Assembly (NCBI GenBank): GCA_015680685.1
Contig: MNCI01003975.1
Coordinates: 1,387,931-1,451,930 of the forward strand
DNA length: 64,000 nucleotides
Direction: 5' to 3'
Source: Gnetum montanum
Taxonomy: Eukaryota > Streptophyta > Gnetopsida > Gnetales > Gnetaceae
This document shows positions 34,591-45,659 of this stretch, piece after piece. The notes below the pieces were generated by a model that saw nothing but the letters and a program-made list of their open reading frames with translations, was not told where the DNA came from and did no database searches. Numbering within the stretch: position 1 is the first letter of the stretch; every line of letters starts with the position of its first letter. Both the position numbers and the translations under genes were made by a program.

Positions 34591-34857
34591 AATGAACGTG
34601 AGTAAACTGAGCTAGACAAGCTGAATGTGAGCAAATGCAACATGACAACTACAACGTGACAACTGCAAGATAATGTGACAACTGCACCATGACAACACAA
34701 CGTGACTTGCACCATGACAACATAGCGTGACCACTGCAGCGTGACAACTATAGCATGACAAATGCAGCATGACAACTACGACGGGGAGACTACAGGACAA
34801 CATGAATAAGTTTTGACAAGTAGCACGATCAACGTTTTAACAAACAACAAGTAAGTT

Positions 34858-34877
34858 GGCCCTCCTTCTAGCGCCCA
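34858..34877 (-). promoter_or_regulatory. Primer-binding-like site of T1
   Basis: Five bases inside the 5' LTR the minus strand reads TGGGCGCTAGAAGGAGGGCC. The same place in T3 (57373) reads TGGGGCTAAAAGGAGGGCC. A TGG start fits pairing with the CCA end of a tRNA. I cannot name the tRNA. Confidence 0.6.
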
Positions 34878-34882
34878 TTTAC

Positions 34883-36629
34883 TGTACTGACCTAAATCAT
34901 CAGTGTAAGGATAGAAGGAAAACAAACACCGAAAGATCGTCGAGCAGGCACAACTGACCCTACCTTCACTTGAGGGCAAGATGGAAAAGGGAATGAAGGC
35001 AGAGTGCCTTGGATGGTTTGAATGCAAATCAACCAAGGACTTCCCCAAGCATAAACTATGACTTGCTTTAGGATTATCGTAACTAATGTCTTAAAACGTA
35101 AATAGTGTGCATAAAATGTAAATAGAAATGTATGTAGAAACTGTATTGTGAATAAAACGTAAACAAAACATAAACTGAATGTAAAGCACAGAGTAAACAA
35201 AATAAATGGCTGGAAAAACAAACTGTAGTATATTGCTTAGAAAAGATGTGCACTGGTCAAAGCGTAGCTACACGTGTAGATGGCAAGTCAAGCGCTGAGC
35301 CCTGGAGTGATGTGATGTGTGTCAGAAGTACTTGGATGCCAGGATTCAAGCGTGCTCGAGCACCCCAAGGATTACTGGTATGAGTTTTCTAAGCCATCCA
35401 ACTCTAAAATTGCCAACCCCGTTTACATGAATTGACAGGGTATTTATAGGGCTAGGTCAGGCTCGGGTGCGGAATTCAAGAATGGAATCAATGACTAAGG
35501 GATGAGAGAAAAATGAATCAAGTGACATGTGTCCAGTGGATAGTTGTGCATGAGTTGGATGTGTGTCAACAAGCTACGTTCTGGACTAGGTGCATTGTAT
35601 CTTACAACATGTGACAACTTGCCCAAGCTAGCTTAGAACGCGTGACAACTTGCCCAAGCTAGCTTACGCCCATGAAAGCACATGCAATTCAGAGCGTAAG
35701 AGCCTATCAAGATCAAAAATGATGAAAATTTACAATGAAATGTCAATGTACAATAAGAGAAATTGACTTTGGCTCATTTGAAACTTCTAGATTTTTAACT
35801 TGATTGCTGTAGGATGTCGATATGAGTGTTTTCATGGTTCCATGGCTATTTAAGGCATCTTATGGCTGACCAGGACCTCCAGCATGCCTTGATTTTTTTG
35901 CAGCGTGTCTTCAGTGTGCGCACGCTATAGTCACACTACACTCACGCTATAGTGTGACTTCAGCATGACTTAGCAATTTTTCATCAAATTTTTCATTTTG
36001 AAGACTGATTTTCGAAGTGCAAGGATTGCCTAGCTGTGATTGATGAATTGAGCCTGAAAGTGCCTTGTTCCGACCTATTTATGGTAAGTCATGTTGAAGT
36101 CATGCTGCAACATGACCACAGTGTGACATGACTCAAAAATGATGTATTTTGCTCGAAATTGTGATTTTGAAGCTTGATTCTTGAGTGTAACTGTTGTCTA
36201 GCTATAGTTGATCTTGAGAGTGATCTGAAATCTGGAATTTGAGCCTAGATGTGACCTGTTTGAAATCACTTTGAGCAAGTCACACTGCAGTCATGCTGCA
36301 GTGTGACATGCAGCGTGACATGTGAAATTTTTCCAAAAACTTGCAATTTTGAGCTAAAATCCAGCATTCCATAAGTTAGGACTAGAAGCTATCAAGGATG
36401 TGCTCTGAGGATGACTTGCACGCTGTAGATCAGATCGTTTTGGCTCAGTTTTGAGACTCCAAGATTTAGTCATGCTATGGGCAAGCTTCCAACTTCATGG
36501 GATGAGCAAGCCAGCTTGATTTAGCTGAGCGTGGTTTCCATGCCTTAGCCAAATTTTGCCTCTTGAAAGCTCGAAAGGGCTTGAGTCATTCTTGTTTCAA
36601 GGTATTAGGCCAAAATTAGTGGTGTTTTA
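34883..36629 (-). repeat. T1 5' LTR (full length, about 1.75 kb)
   Basis: Its inner end (TGTACTGACC at 34883) adjoins the primer-binding-like site. Its outer end is set at about 36629 because family C accessory sequence resumes there (AACCAAGC...AAGCCCAATCC, aligned to AACCCAAGCAC...GACCCGATCC in C-2). The outer 680 bp (35949-36629), absent from the other LTR, is the U3 part. It contains many CAGTGTGAC / CAGCGTGAC words between 35888 and 36320. Confidence 0.8.
35438..35451 (-). promoter_or_regulatory. T1 5' LTR TATA box
   Basis: CCTATAAATACC on the minus strand lies about 560 bp from the inner LTR end. The same sequence occurs in the other LTR (22312) and in the LTR of T3 (56733), supporting it as the U3 promoter. 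Confidence 0.7.
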
Positions 36630-38330
36630 GAACCAAGCATCCACCAAGCCCAATCCAAGTGCCAAGGAGATCATGCTATCCATTTCTCAACAAGAATTCC
36701 TTGAGATATTAGGAAATGATGCAACTTTCTCAATCATGTTAGAGAAAGATCAGGGGAAAACTGTCCTAGTCATGTCACACAAAGGATAGGAGCTAGCAAC
36801 AGAGGTGGTGACTGACAGGATTGCTAAAGCCCTAAATACTCCTACAGTAGGTGTATCTAACATTGTCACTATGCCATACATCCATATGTCTGCAAGAGTA
36901 AGAAGTGATTGGATGAGCACTTCCCAACACAAGGAAATATTGGAAAGACTAGTTGGAGCTCGAAAACCACTTCTAAAGATCTTTGATCTCCAGGATGAGA
37001 TTATAGCAAACTAGTCATAGCTACTCAATGTAAGGGGTAAGATACCGATCAACAATGCACAACTAAAGGAGGCCACTATAGCCAATTGGCAATTGGTTGT
37101 TGAAGTTTCTAAGTTGCGAGCCCATCTCTCCAACCCCATAATTCCTAGGCCAAAATTTATAGGAGATGAAGCTTTTCAATAGCTTCAATAGAAACTTCAA
37201 GTGGTTGATAATGCAAAGGAAAAAATAATCTTTGATGTGTCCATGTTAGAAGCCATAGCTAACAACATTGACAAGAACCAATCACAAGTCTACAAAGAAA
37301 ACTTGGACCTCACTAAGGATAACCACCACCTATGGAATGCTAAGCAACATAAGGATCAAATGGTCAAATTCATATGCTAGAAGTAGGAGTATCTTGCCAA
37401 GGTAAAGCTCAATCTAAGAAGGTTGATAGCAAAAAATTGTAATTTCTAGATGGAGGAAGTTTGTGCTCTTCACCAAAAAAACTACCATTAAGGTAGCTAC
37501 CTAGAAGAATGAGGTCCTAAAGTTTGAACAACTAATGAATCATTATAGGGACTAGGTTGGACTACTTAAGGAGATCAATGAAAAAGAGATTCAATTAGTA
37601 ATTGTTAAGATGAACGAGGCCCTCCAACAATGAGGCAACGTATGGTAGTCCATCTTTGATAGAATAAATGCATATAGCAAGGCTAAAATTTACCTAAAGG
37701 AGTTGCAGACCAAGGAGATGATGGAGTACATGTAGCTTACGAACCTTTGTTATGAAAACTTGATGATGCTAATAGTTGGGAGGCCACAAATAAAGTTAGA
37801 AAAGCATGTTGCTAGTTCCTACCTCCTTTATGAGATGGAATTCAAGCTTCACAAAGAGACTAAAAACAATTGGAGAAGGCTAATGTGAAGCTTAAATTTC
37901 TGAAGAGCATATTCACAAACTAATGATTTGTTACTAAGAACTTGACAAGATGAATGAATGACTATCAAAACCTGCAAAACCTAGTAAAGATGTTTGGTAT
38001 AGAATGTAAAATATTTGCAACCTAGTTTATCAACATGAAGGAATTATTTCCTACAATGTCATACCCATGGGACATCCCTGGAGTGGCCCATAGTAGCAAA
38101 GCCACTTGAACTATTTATGATCCATAGAGTAAAAAAGAAAATATGAAAGCACTCATGGGTACTTTCAAACTTGTGGTAGTAGTAGGTCAACCTCAACCTC
38201 TAGCAACACTGGAATGGAATGAAGACCATCAAAGCCATAGAATCCTTCATCTCTAGGCACTGTATGAGAATTCATCACATCTTCAACTATCCTACAAGCA
38301 CCTTCTAAAACTTTTGTTTAAGTATCCAAT
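36630..38330 (+). pseudogene. Family C accessory gene, second part (copy C-3)
   Basis: It continues the gene cut at 21757. Open pieces include DRIAKALNTPTVGVSNIVTM and STSQHKEILERLVGARK (36820-36990), then KLQVVDNAKEKIIF (37195) and YKENLDLTKDNHHLWN (37290-37340). These are strongly helical and coiled-coil-like. It aligns with the complement of 13330-11780 (C-2) and 6550-5050 (C-1). Many stops lie after 37015. The gene ends at about 38330, shortly before the LTR-like terminus. Function is unknown. Confidence 0.6.
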
Positions 38331-38439
38331 CTTGTTATAATTGGCACTCATTTTGGTAATATTGTATAATCTTGCTTTCAAAGTTGGTTAGAGTTAGTAT
38401 GTTTTTCCTTCTATCAATAAATTACATCCTTTTCTAAAT

Positions 38440-39345
38440 TTTCTAAAAAATTCAATCCCAAATTTGTTCACTCAAGGATGAGTTTTTAGTCAGTCATGGA
38501 GATATGATGAAATATTAATAAGATAGGATGCATTTATGCATACTCATTGAAGAAACCCTATCAACATATTACAATCAACACATGCTAGGATGCATTGATG
38601 TAGGTATGTTGACACTAATGTAGTCATTGTCTATACAAATGCATGTATCCCTCACATTTATGGCACCTTTTGATCATAGAGTTACGTAAATTCTTGTAGT
38701 TTCTTTCTTCTAGAATTAGAATATTTCTCTTTGAGTTCCCACAACATGGATATATGATATTGTACACATTGGCATGATCAGAAATAAAATCAAGATTTCT
38801 TATATCTATTGCAACACTTAGACTAATTTAGTATTTCCTTTTAGTGCTTTACTTTATATGCAATTTAATTCCATGTTCTTAGTTAATTAATATAATTAAT
38901 CATAAGCATGTGAGTATGATCACTTCAAGCATATTCTACTAATGCTTGCTAATCCCAATATTGAATACTTGGTATGCTAGTAGTATACACTTGGTAACCC
39001 AGTAGCATTAGTATAAGTTCAGGATGTGTATGGCAATTGCAAATGGTTACTTCACATTAGGTTAACTAACTTACGCATGCGTTATTCAATTTGACTACTA
39101 AATCTTCATTTTGTTGTTAATAAATTTGGAGAAAATATAATAAAAATAATTATAAAAATACATATATTATTCCTTAACCATACATATAGTTAAACACAAG
39201 TGTAGATTAAGAAGACAATGACTTGCAACTTCACAATTTACTATTACGAATATTGGCTCCTTAGGTAACTAAGTCTATGGAATTCAAGCAAATCACTAAT
39301 GAATGCTTGTGATTCATATGGTTTGGTGTAGGGGATACTTGTTGC
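38440..39345 (+). repeat. Family C LTR-like terminal region (copy C-3)
   Basis: In sense order it has the word cluster TGCATTGATGTAGG (38589), a TATA-like GTCTATACAAATGCATG (38625), CACATTTATGGCACC, and an end near GTGTAGGGGATACTTGTTG (39330-39348). It is homologous to 3896-4850, 10691-11600 and 42740-43490. Confidence 0.6.
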
Positions 39346-40159
39346 TCACCACCCATCAATGCAATAGTATTATTAACTCTTCATCAAAACTTGTTTGTAA
39401 CATTAATCTATAAATGACATATAGCATGAAACAACCACTATCTAAAGGACTCACTACCATATCTAAATAGATAAGTATCAAGTATTTATAAAATCATGCA
39501 TAGACATCAAAGACTATAGTCCAAGAAGTGACATGAATCACCAACACAGGTGTAGCTACTATGCTCATGACTCTCCACCTCCATGCACCTCATGACCTAA
39601 AAATTAGAAGGAAGTTATTATAACTCAGTGAGGATCCTTGATACCTTCCCTAATCATTGAGGATAAGAACCAAGATGAGAAATAGGAAGTGATACTTTGA
39701 CCTATAAAATCTATTAGTACATGAAAGATGAAGATATCCAAGCATACTTCATGAAAATTCATATATATCATGCATAATAGTAAATATCCTTCCATCCATT
39801 ACCAGCTAGGCAAGCACACATAATAACTAGCATGCATCATGCTTAGTATAGAATGTCTGAAATGTTGTTATGAGTACTTCATCTAGATTCCAAAATTATT
39901 CCAAAACCAAGACATTCCTATGGAACTTAATGTTGGAAATTAATATGTAAGGAAACTATTCAAGATAGTTTTTTTCTAAGGTAAAAATCTTATGATGAGC
40001 TTTTTATATTTTCTATTAAACATTTGATGAGAATGTTATATTATGGGCTTAGAAGTACAAGAGATTATTTTTAAAAAATAAAAATTAGTATTAGATGGAT
40101 AGATGTAACTTATTTTAGCTTCAAATAATTATCATCATCATCCTAGCCTTGTTCAAAAA
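39346..40159. other. Spacer, nothing recognised
   Basis: AT-rich DNA without a reading frame or known repeat. Confidence 0.5.
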
Positions 40160-41270
40160 ACTGAAGTTGGCTATCAAATTTTTTTTCATCATTTGCCCCT
40201 ATGAAGAGCTAGATCTTTTTTTATTTTCAATTTCTTTAAATCATCTTTGATTGCTTTTTCCCATGTCTTCTTTAGTCTTCCGTTGAATTACTTTCGTAGA
40301 ATAGTGATGTAGCAATATTTGTTTATAGGCTCATTTTCTAATCTTCTTTACATAGGTTTGAACCATCTAAGCCATCATTCTTATAGCTCATTTAAAATAT
40401 AAGTCACTCTAAATCTTCCTCTAATATTTGTATTTTGTAGTCCATCTCTTCTAGTAACATTCAACATCCATTGAAGCATTTGCATTTCTTTCATAATAAT
40501 TTATTATTCATACTTCTCTTATATGTCCCAACATTTAGCATCATATAAGTTAGCAAGCTTGAATACTATCTTGTAAAATTTTCCCTTTAATTTTAATGGT
40601 AGTATTTTATCACATAGAATGCCACTAGCCTATCTCCATTTTGACTTTCATGCCTTAATTCTATTTTTTATATCTTTATTAATTTTACCATCTTATTAGA
40701 GAATTGTAGGAAGGGACTTTTTCCCTTGAATTATCACTTCTATTTCACCACTATTTCTATTTTTATCCTTCTTTATTTATATAAATAAGAACAACAATGT
40801 GATTTTTCCAATTTTTGGGCATTTCTCCATTGTTCAAGATTTTATTAAATAATTATGTCACATAAGAAACTCCTATGTCTCCCAATGATTTCTATGCTTC
40901 TATTGGAATGTTATCTAGTCCAATAGCTTTTGCATTTTTCATCTTTAATAGGGTTCTCCTTACTTCAGAGAAGGAAAGTTCAGTAACCAAACCAAAATTT
41001 GATTCTTTTTCTTGAATGTCTTCTCTTATGAATTCTTCATTTAATAATTTTTGAAAATAAATTTTCTACCTATCAAGAATTTCATTATCTTTTACTAAAA
41101 TTTTTTCATCTACTTTCTTCGTGCATTTAGTATGAATTAATGTCCTTACATTTCTTATTTTTGATTATTGCCAACTTATAAATATAATTTTTTTCTTTCT
41201 TTATTCCTAATTTTTCATAACTATACAAGGTCTTATGTTTGGTCCTAAATATCCCTTGAAATTCCAAAAT
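40160..41270 (-). pseudogene. RTE-type LINE reverse transcriptase, 3' part
   Basis: The minus strand reads RNVRTLIHTKCTKKVDEKIL and WQxYFQKLLNEEF-like sequence (KIYFQKLLNEEFIREDI) at about 41140-41040. SFSEVRRTLLKMKNAKAIGLDNIPIEA follows at 40960-40890, which is the LINE 'KA-x-G-x-D-x-IP-x-E' block. KSLGDIGVSYV and FNKILNNGEMPKNWKN come next (40890-40810). The 3' end at about 40270 has STED-RRHGKKQSKMI, the typical RTE C-terminal region. The centre with the catalytic motif is shortened and the frame has many stops. No LTR is present. The tail ends near 40140-40160 with a short run of ATCATC/ATC units, as RTE elements often have. Confidence 0.88.
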
Positions 41271-42739
41271 CTAAAATTAAAGGATAAGGGAAACTTGTCC
41301 CAAATTGATGTATTATGGTCCTAATTCATTTCTATAAATTGGAGGCCATCTCTCATTTGTATAACCTAAGAAACAATAGTCAAATAAATATAATGAATTT
41401 TTTGCTAGTGAAATAAGTTTTTAGTAATGATTTATGATTAACAAAATATTTCTGTTAATAATTCATTACTCTCACATTACCATCATCTCATCATTCTCTC
41501 CATTACTTTCAACACTTTTTCTCTCACCATTCACATTCACCACTCTTTTTCTCATCATTGTCTCATTATTTACATTAACATGGCTCACTTTCAACATTTA
41601 ATAATAATCACAGATGATCAAAAAAATTTAAATTGAAGACCAAATTCAAGTTACATTAATTTAGGTGAAGAATTCTTTAAAAATCAATTAATGTTAAGAG
41701 ATCACATTTTAAGTTAGATTTGACCTAGAAAATGATATCCATTAATTTGAAATTTCATAAGATGATAGATCATATAGCTAGCTTTCCAACAAGCCCAATA
41801 ATACCCTAAAACTAATCTAGATCACAAAGATATTACAATTTCAAAATGAGAAAAAAATTTAGTTTTTACAATAGGGTTATCATGTTCAACTAGGTGTTCC
41901 CTCTATCCTACATTAATTTTGATCAAGATCTCCTAATTTAGCGAGTCATCCCCACTATGAAAGAACTAAAAAATAATTAAAACCAAAGATTCTACACTCC
42001 TAAAAAATAATAACCAACTTAATGGTAGAAAATCAGCCCACTATCCAAACACATCTTGTATTAGAGGTGTCAAATATCCCTCTAATGTTCTAGAGGAGAA
42101 ATAAAGACTCGCTAAGATATAAATACTTACTCTACTTCATAGGATGAGAAACACAGTAAGAGTCTCATTGATTTATAATAGGGAAAATCTCTCTAAGGCA
42201 TCCATCATCAACTAGTCATACAACTTTAATGCTAGCTCATATCATACATATATCACAATAATGCATCTATGTAATAATCAACTAGAGCCCAACTAAGCAT
42301 AATATCTAAATAATAATATATCACAAGCATATAAAACTACTGGCAAAAGAACTACCAATGGCAAAGGAAAAGAATCTCAACCAAGCAAATACGGTTAAAC
42401 ATGCATGCCCTCAAAAATGACAAGTTAATCTTAATAATTCACAAACTCAACACTAGCCCCAAACCCATGTACAACATGAGACTTAGCTTAGCCACTCATT
42501 GGATCTTCTATCCTTGCTATCGATTAGTCAAGCCCAGGATCCATCTAACGTATCTAAGACCATCAAATTTTAGAACTTTAGGATTTGGTTGTTAAATAAA
42601 TATAGTTACCTAGACCAAGATTGAAACCTAATCCTTGCTTCTTAGACTAGTCAACTATATTTAGTTGATTTCCAAAATTCAAGAAATCAAGTTGATCAAC
42701 TACATCTAACCAATTAACTTGATCATTTATGAAGTTTCA
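41271..42739. other. AT-rich spacer, nothing recognised
   Basis: It contains a T/C-rich stretch with CATCATT/CTCACCATT words at 41470-41580 and no coding signal. A 64-residue open frame at 42401 has no recognisable features. Confidence 0.45.
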
Positions 42740-43490
42740 TAGAGTCAATTATGTCAATAGGCATGTGTTGATGTAGGCCCATTGATATATCTTTTGATAC
42801 ATTGATGCACATGAATCAACACTTTTTCATCATAAATATGCATACCATTTACATTTATGGCATCTTTGGTCATTTTCATAGTGAAGCCCTTGTAGTTTGT
42901 ATTTTTAGGGCTTAGATAAATTTCCCTTTGAGTAACCATAGCATAGATTAAGTTGATTGAATGAAATTTTATTCAAGTGCATGATGTACCTGGATACTTT
43001 ACTTTCTAGCACTTAGTAAATTAATATTTTATTCTATAGTAGCATGAGTATGACTACTTTAAGCATGCTCTATTAATGTTTGGTAATCCTAGTAGTAAAT
43101 ACTTGGTTCTTCCATCATTAAATACTTAGTAATCCAGTAACATTAATATAGGTTCAAGATATGTACAAAAACTAGGAATCAGTGTTCTACACTTAGTCTA
43201 GTTTAGATTACCATTGAGCCCATATTTAGGTAATATTTAAATATTTTAAATACTCTATCATTTTAATATTTCAATGATAAATAATAATAATAATAATACA
43301 AATATCTTATGCCTTAATCACACTTAACCATACTAACTAAGCTAGCACAAGTAATGCTTGGAAAGACAACAATTGGTAATCCAATGTCTAATTATCTATG
43401 ATACTAATAGCCCTGAAGGTTCCATGGAAGTTGACTAAATCATGCATACACGCATTTAATTCATATGGTTGGACATAAGGGATACTTGTT
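42740..43490 (+). repeat. Family C LTR-like fragment, isolated
   Basis: It matches 38560-39345: ATGTGTTGATGTAGGCCCATTGAT (42765), ACATTTATGGCATC (42850), a terminus near ATAAGGGATACTTGTT (43475). Neither side has family C coding sequence, so it may be a solo LTR or a broken end. The right end defines the family terminus together with 39345. Confidence 0.6.
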
Positions 43491-44394
43491 TCTTATCATT
43501 TGTGTTATTATTAGGGAATCTTATTGCGCACTAAGTATTCTTAATAATTAACTTATATAAGAATTATTATAGGAATGTAATGAACCATCATAGAAGAAAT
43601 AATAATATTTTTTTCAAGCATACTATAAGAATAAACTAAAAGAAGGCTTATTCTAGTAGGGATGATTTCCCACCTACCAATGATAGGACAAGAAAGAACG
43701 TAGAGGAAGTGCCTTAATAACTCAAAGTAGTCTGCACTCATCTAGATCCATATCATCCAAACTTTACTTTCATCCTCTACCAAGATGAACAACTATGATA
43801 GAGAAACTTGAAGAGCAAATTTATGTTGTCGTTGAATCATGCATTCCATCAATGTTTATGATAGTAGTGATAAACCTAGGGTTGCAAGTATTTTCTCTAG
43901 AAAATGAAGTCATACATCATCTCTCTATAGATTATCAACCTACATAAGTGCAACATAAGAAAAATAAACTCATGATGGTCCTCAATGAGGTCTTCAAGGA
44001 AAAAAAAAAGGTCCCAATCATACAAATATCTCAGTCATAAAAGAAGAACACAAAATACCCATTAAGCATATCTCAATATCAAGTCCTTCTTCCTTCGGTA
44101 AAGAGCATATGACCCACTAATGGTTACATTCAATCTTAGCTAGCAAGCAAGGCAAAAACATATCTAGATCCAAAACTAGGAGGCCTTGAGGCCAAGGTCT
44201 TCAATCACCAGGCTAGAGAGCAACTAAGGGACCATATAAGAAGAGTAAGCTAGTACAACTCTCTTAGCTCTCCATCTTCACCATATTCCTCATCATCTAG
44301 GTTTGACAAGGAAGAATGTGACTAGGATCAAAGGAAAACTGATCAAAGATAAGATGGATATGATAGAAGACCTAATCATAGGGATGGAAGAATG
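43491..44394. other. Spacer, nothing recognised
   Basis: No reading frame or repeat could be supported. It precedes the truncated end of T2. Confidence 0.4.
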
Positions 44395-44645
44395 GAACCT
44401 CAACTAGAGAGTCTTCAAGAATGTTAATGACCTCAAGGTCAAAGGTTTTAACTAGGTTTTTAGGTCATTCTAGAGGTTTCTCTATAGAGGCTATGTGGTT
44501 AACAAGATATTTAGGCTCAAGATTTAAGTAATGAAGGTCAATAAATGATTCAACATCACCATGGGATCTGCTTAGGCTCAAAGGAAAACTGATTTGCTCC
44601 TAATTGTCCATACTCCAACCCAACATATCAACCATAAGCACATTA
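44395..44645 (-). pseudogene. T2 pol fragment just upstream of RT
   Basis: It aligns with T1 at about 24500-24660: AACTAGAGAGTCTTCAAG matches AACTAGAGGATCTTCAG, followed by the shared TTTTTAGGTCA and a homologous AGGCTCAAGATTTAAGT-like part. In protein terms it is the LVEVP...TLDLE region preceding the reverse transcriptase. It breaks off near 44395. Confidence 0.6.
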
Positions 44646-44749
44646 ATTAACACCTAAATGATAAAATTACTAAATAATGCCAAAATAATGTAAAATACTT
44701 TAGTAATAATGCATGGATAAGCCAACACACATTGCACCAATGGTTAAAT

Positions 44750-45480
44750 AAGGTTTAAACAAAGTCACTAAGGTCACAAGAGGTAGGTGAAATAAATGGG
44801 ATGAAGTGAAGGCCAAATAAGATTATATGAAGGCCAAATGATGGTAGGATGGAGCCAAATGAAGGCCAAATCATGATCACGCTCCATTCAACAATGTCCT
44901 TTAAGAGTGAAACAAGGTCAACAAAGGTCACATAAGGGGATTTAAGGTGGAGAAGTTTCATAAAAGGCTAAAACACATGAAATGAGGCTAAATAAGGGCC
45001 AAATGATGGTCAAATATGGTCAAGTGATGGTTGAGCCCATTAAACGATGTCAAACAAGGCCAAATCTTGGTTGACTAGGATCACAAAAGATAAAGTTAAC
45101 CAAATAAGGTAAAATAAAGGCTAACTTGTATGAAATAAAGGCCAAATGATACCCAAATGATGATCAAGAAGGGTAAAATGAAGCCAAATTATGATCAAAT
45201 GATTGTTGAACCCTATCCAATGGCATATAGAACAAGGTCAATCAAGGTCATACCAAGGTGAAACAACATGGAATGATGTCAAATCATGTCAATTAAAGTC
45301 AAATGGTGTCAAATGATAGAAACATTTGGTGGGACATGGTCCAAATGATGCTAAAATGATGAAAACTGAACCAAATGATGCCAAATGATGCCAAATGATT
45401 AATCAATAAAGGCCAAAAATGCTTAACAAGGTAAAAACTAGTTGAAACATCATGTAATAATGCCAAACAAGTCAAGGTGG
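44750..45480. repeat. Degenerate CCAAATGATGG-type repetitive DNA
   Basis: Words such as GCCAAATGATG, GGCCAAATGAAGG, GGTCAAATGGTG and AAGGTCA recur at irregular short intervals across the stretch, densest at 45300-45400. No fixed period is obvious. Confidence 0.6.
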
Positions 45481-45659
45481 AAACATGTGGTAAAAGATTA
45501 TCACCACTAGTTAATCAAGGTTAGAGTTTCCTAGTTTTAGGCCTTAGCAGGCCATAGTAGAGGTCTATCGAGTTGATGGGGGAGTTTGGGCACATGGTAT
45601 GGTCATTTTAAGGCTAGTTTGAAGTAAAAAATGAAGCTTTTTCTTATATCTACATTAGC

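Larger units (their letters stand above)
21758..36629 (-). mobile_element. Tat-like Ty3/gypsy retrotransposon T1
   Basis: The LTRs share several hundred bases in direct orientation (21758-22853 and 34883-35948; the right LTR continues to about 36629). Minus-strand order is 5' LTR, primer-binding-like site, gag (34590), protease (ends 30908), an antisense multi-exon gene (26686-30242, plus strand), RT with YMDD, a degenerate RNase H, a second archaeal-type RNase H, then the truncated 3' LTR. Two RNase H-like domains are the mark of the Tat lineage. Integrase and the inner part of the 3' LTR are deleted at about 22853. The LTRs differ at roughly one site in ten by eye, mostly transitions, so the element is old. 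It interrupts C-3. Confidence 0.88.
18480..39345 (+). mobile_element. Family C element, copy C-3, split by element T1
   Basis: The plus-strand copy has spacer (18480-20590), accessory gene first part (20591-21757), a 14.9-kb interruption by T1, accessory gene second part (36630-38330) and LTR-like terminus (38440-39345). Aligning with C-2 shows that the sequence just left of 21758 and just right of 36629 is continuous in the family, so T1 inserted here. C-3 lacks pol. Its left end meets C-2 head to head at about 18475. Confidence 0.75.

Noticed and set aside
34566-34803. Cys/Val-rich minus-strand frames resembling a repeat protein
   Set aside because: The repetition is nucleotide-level (CGTGACAACT words) in the gag leader; both overlapping frames look repetitive, so coding is unlikely.
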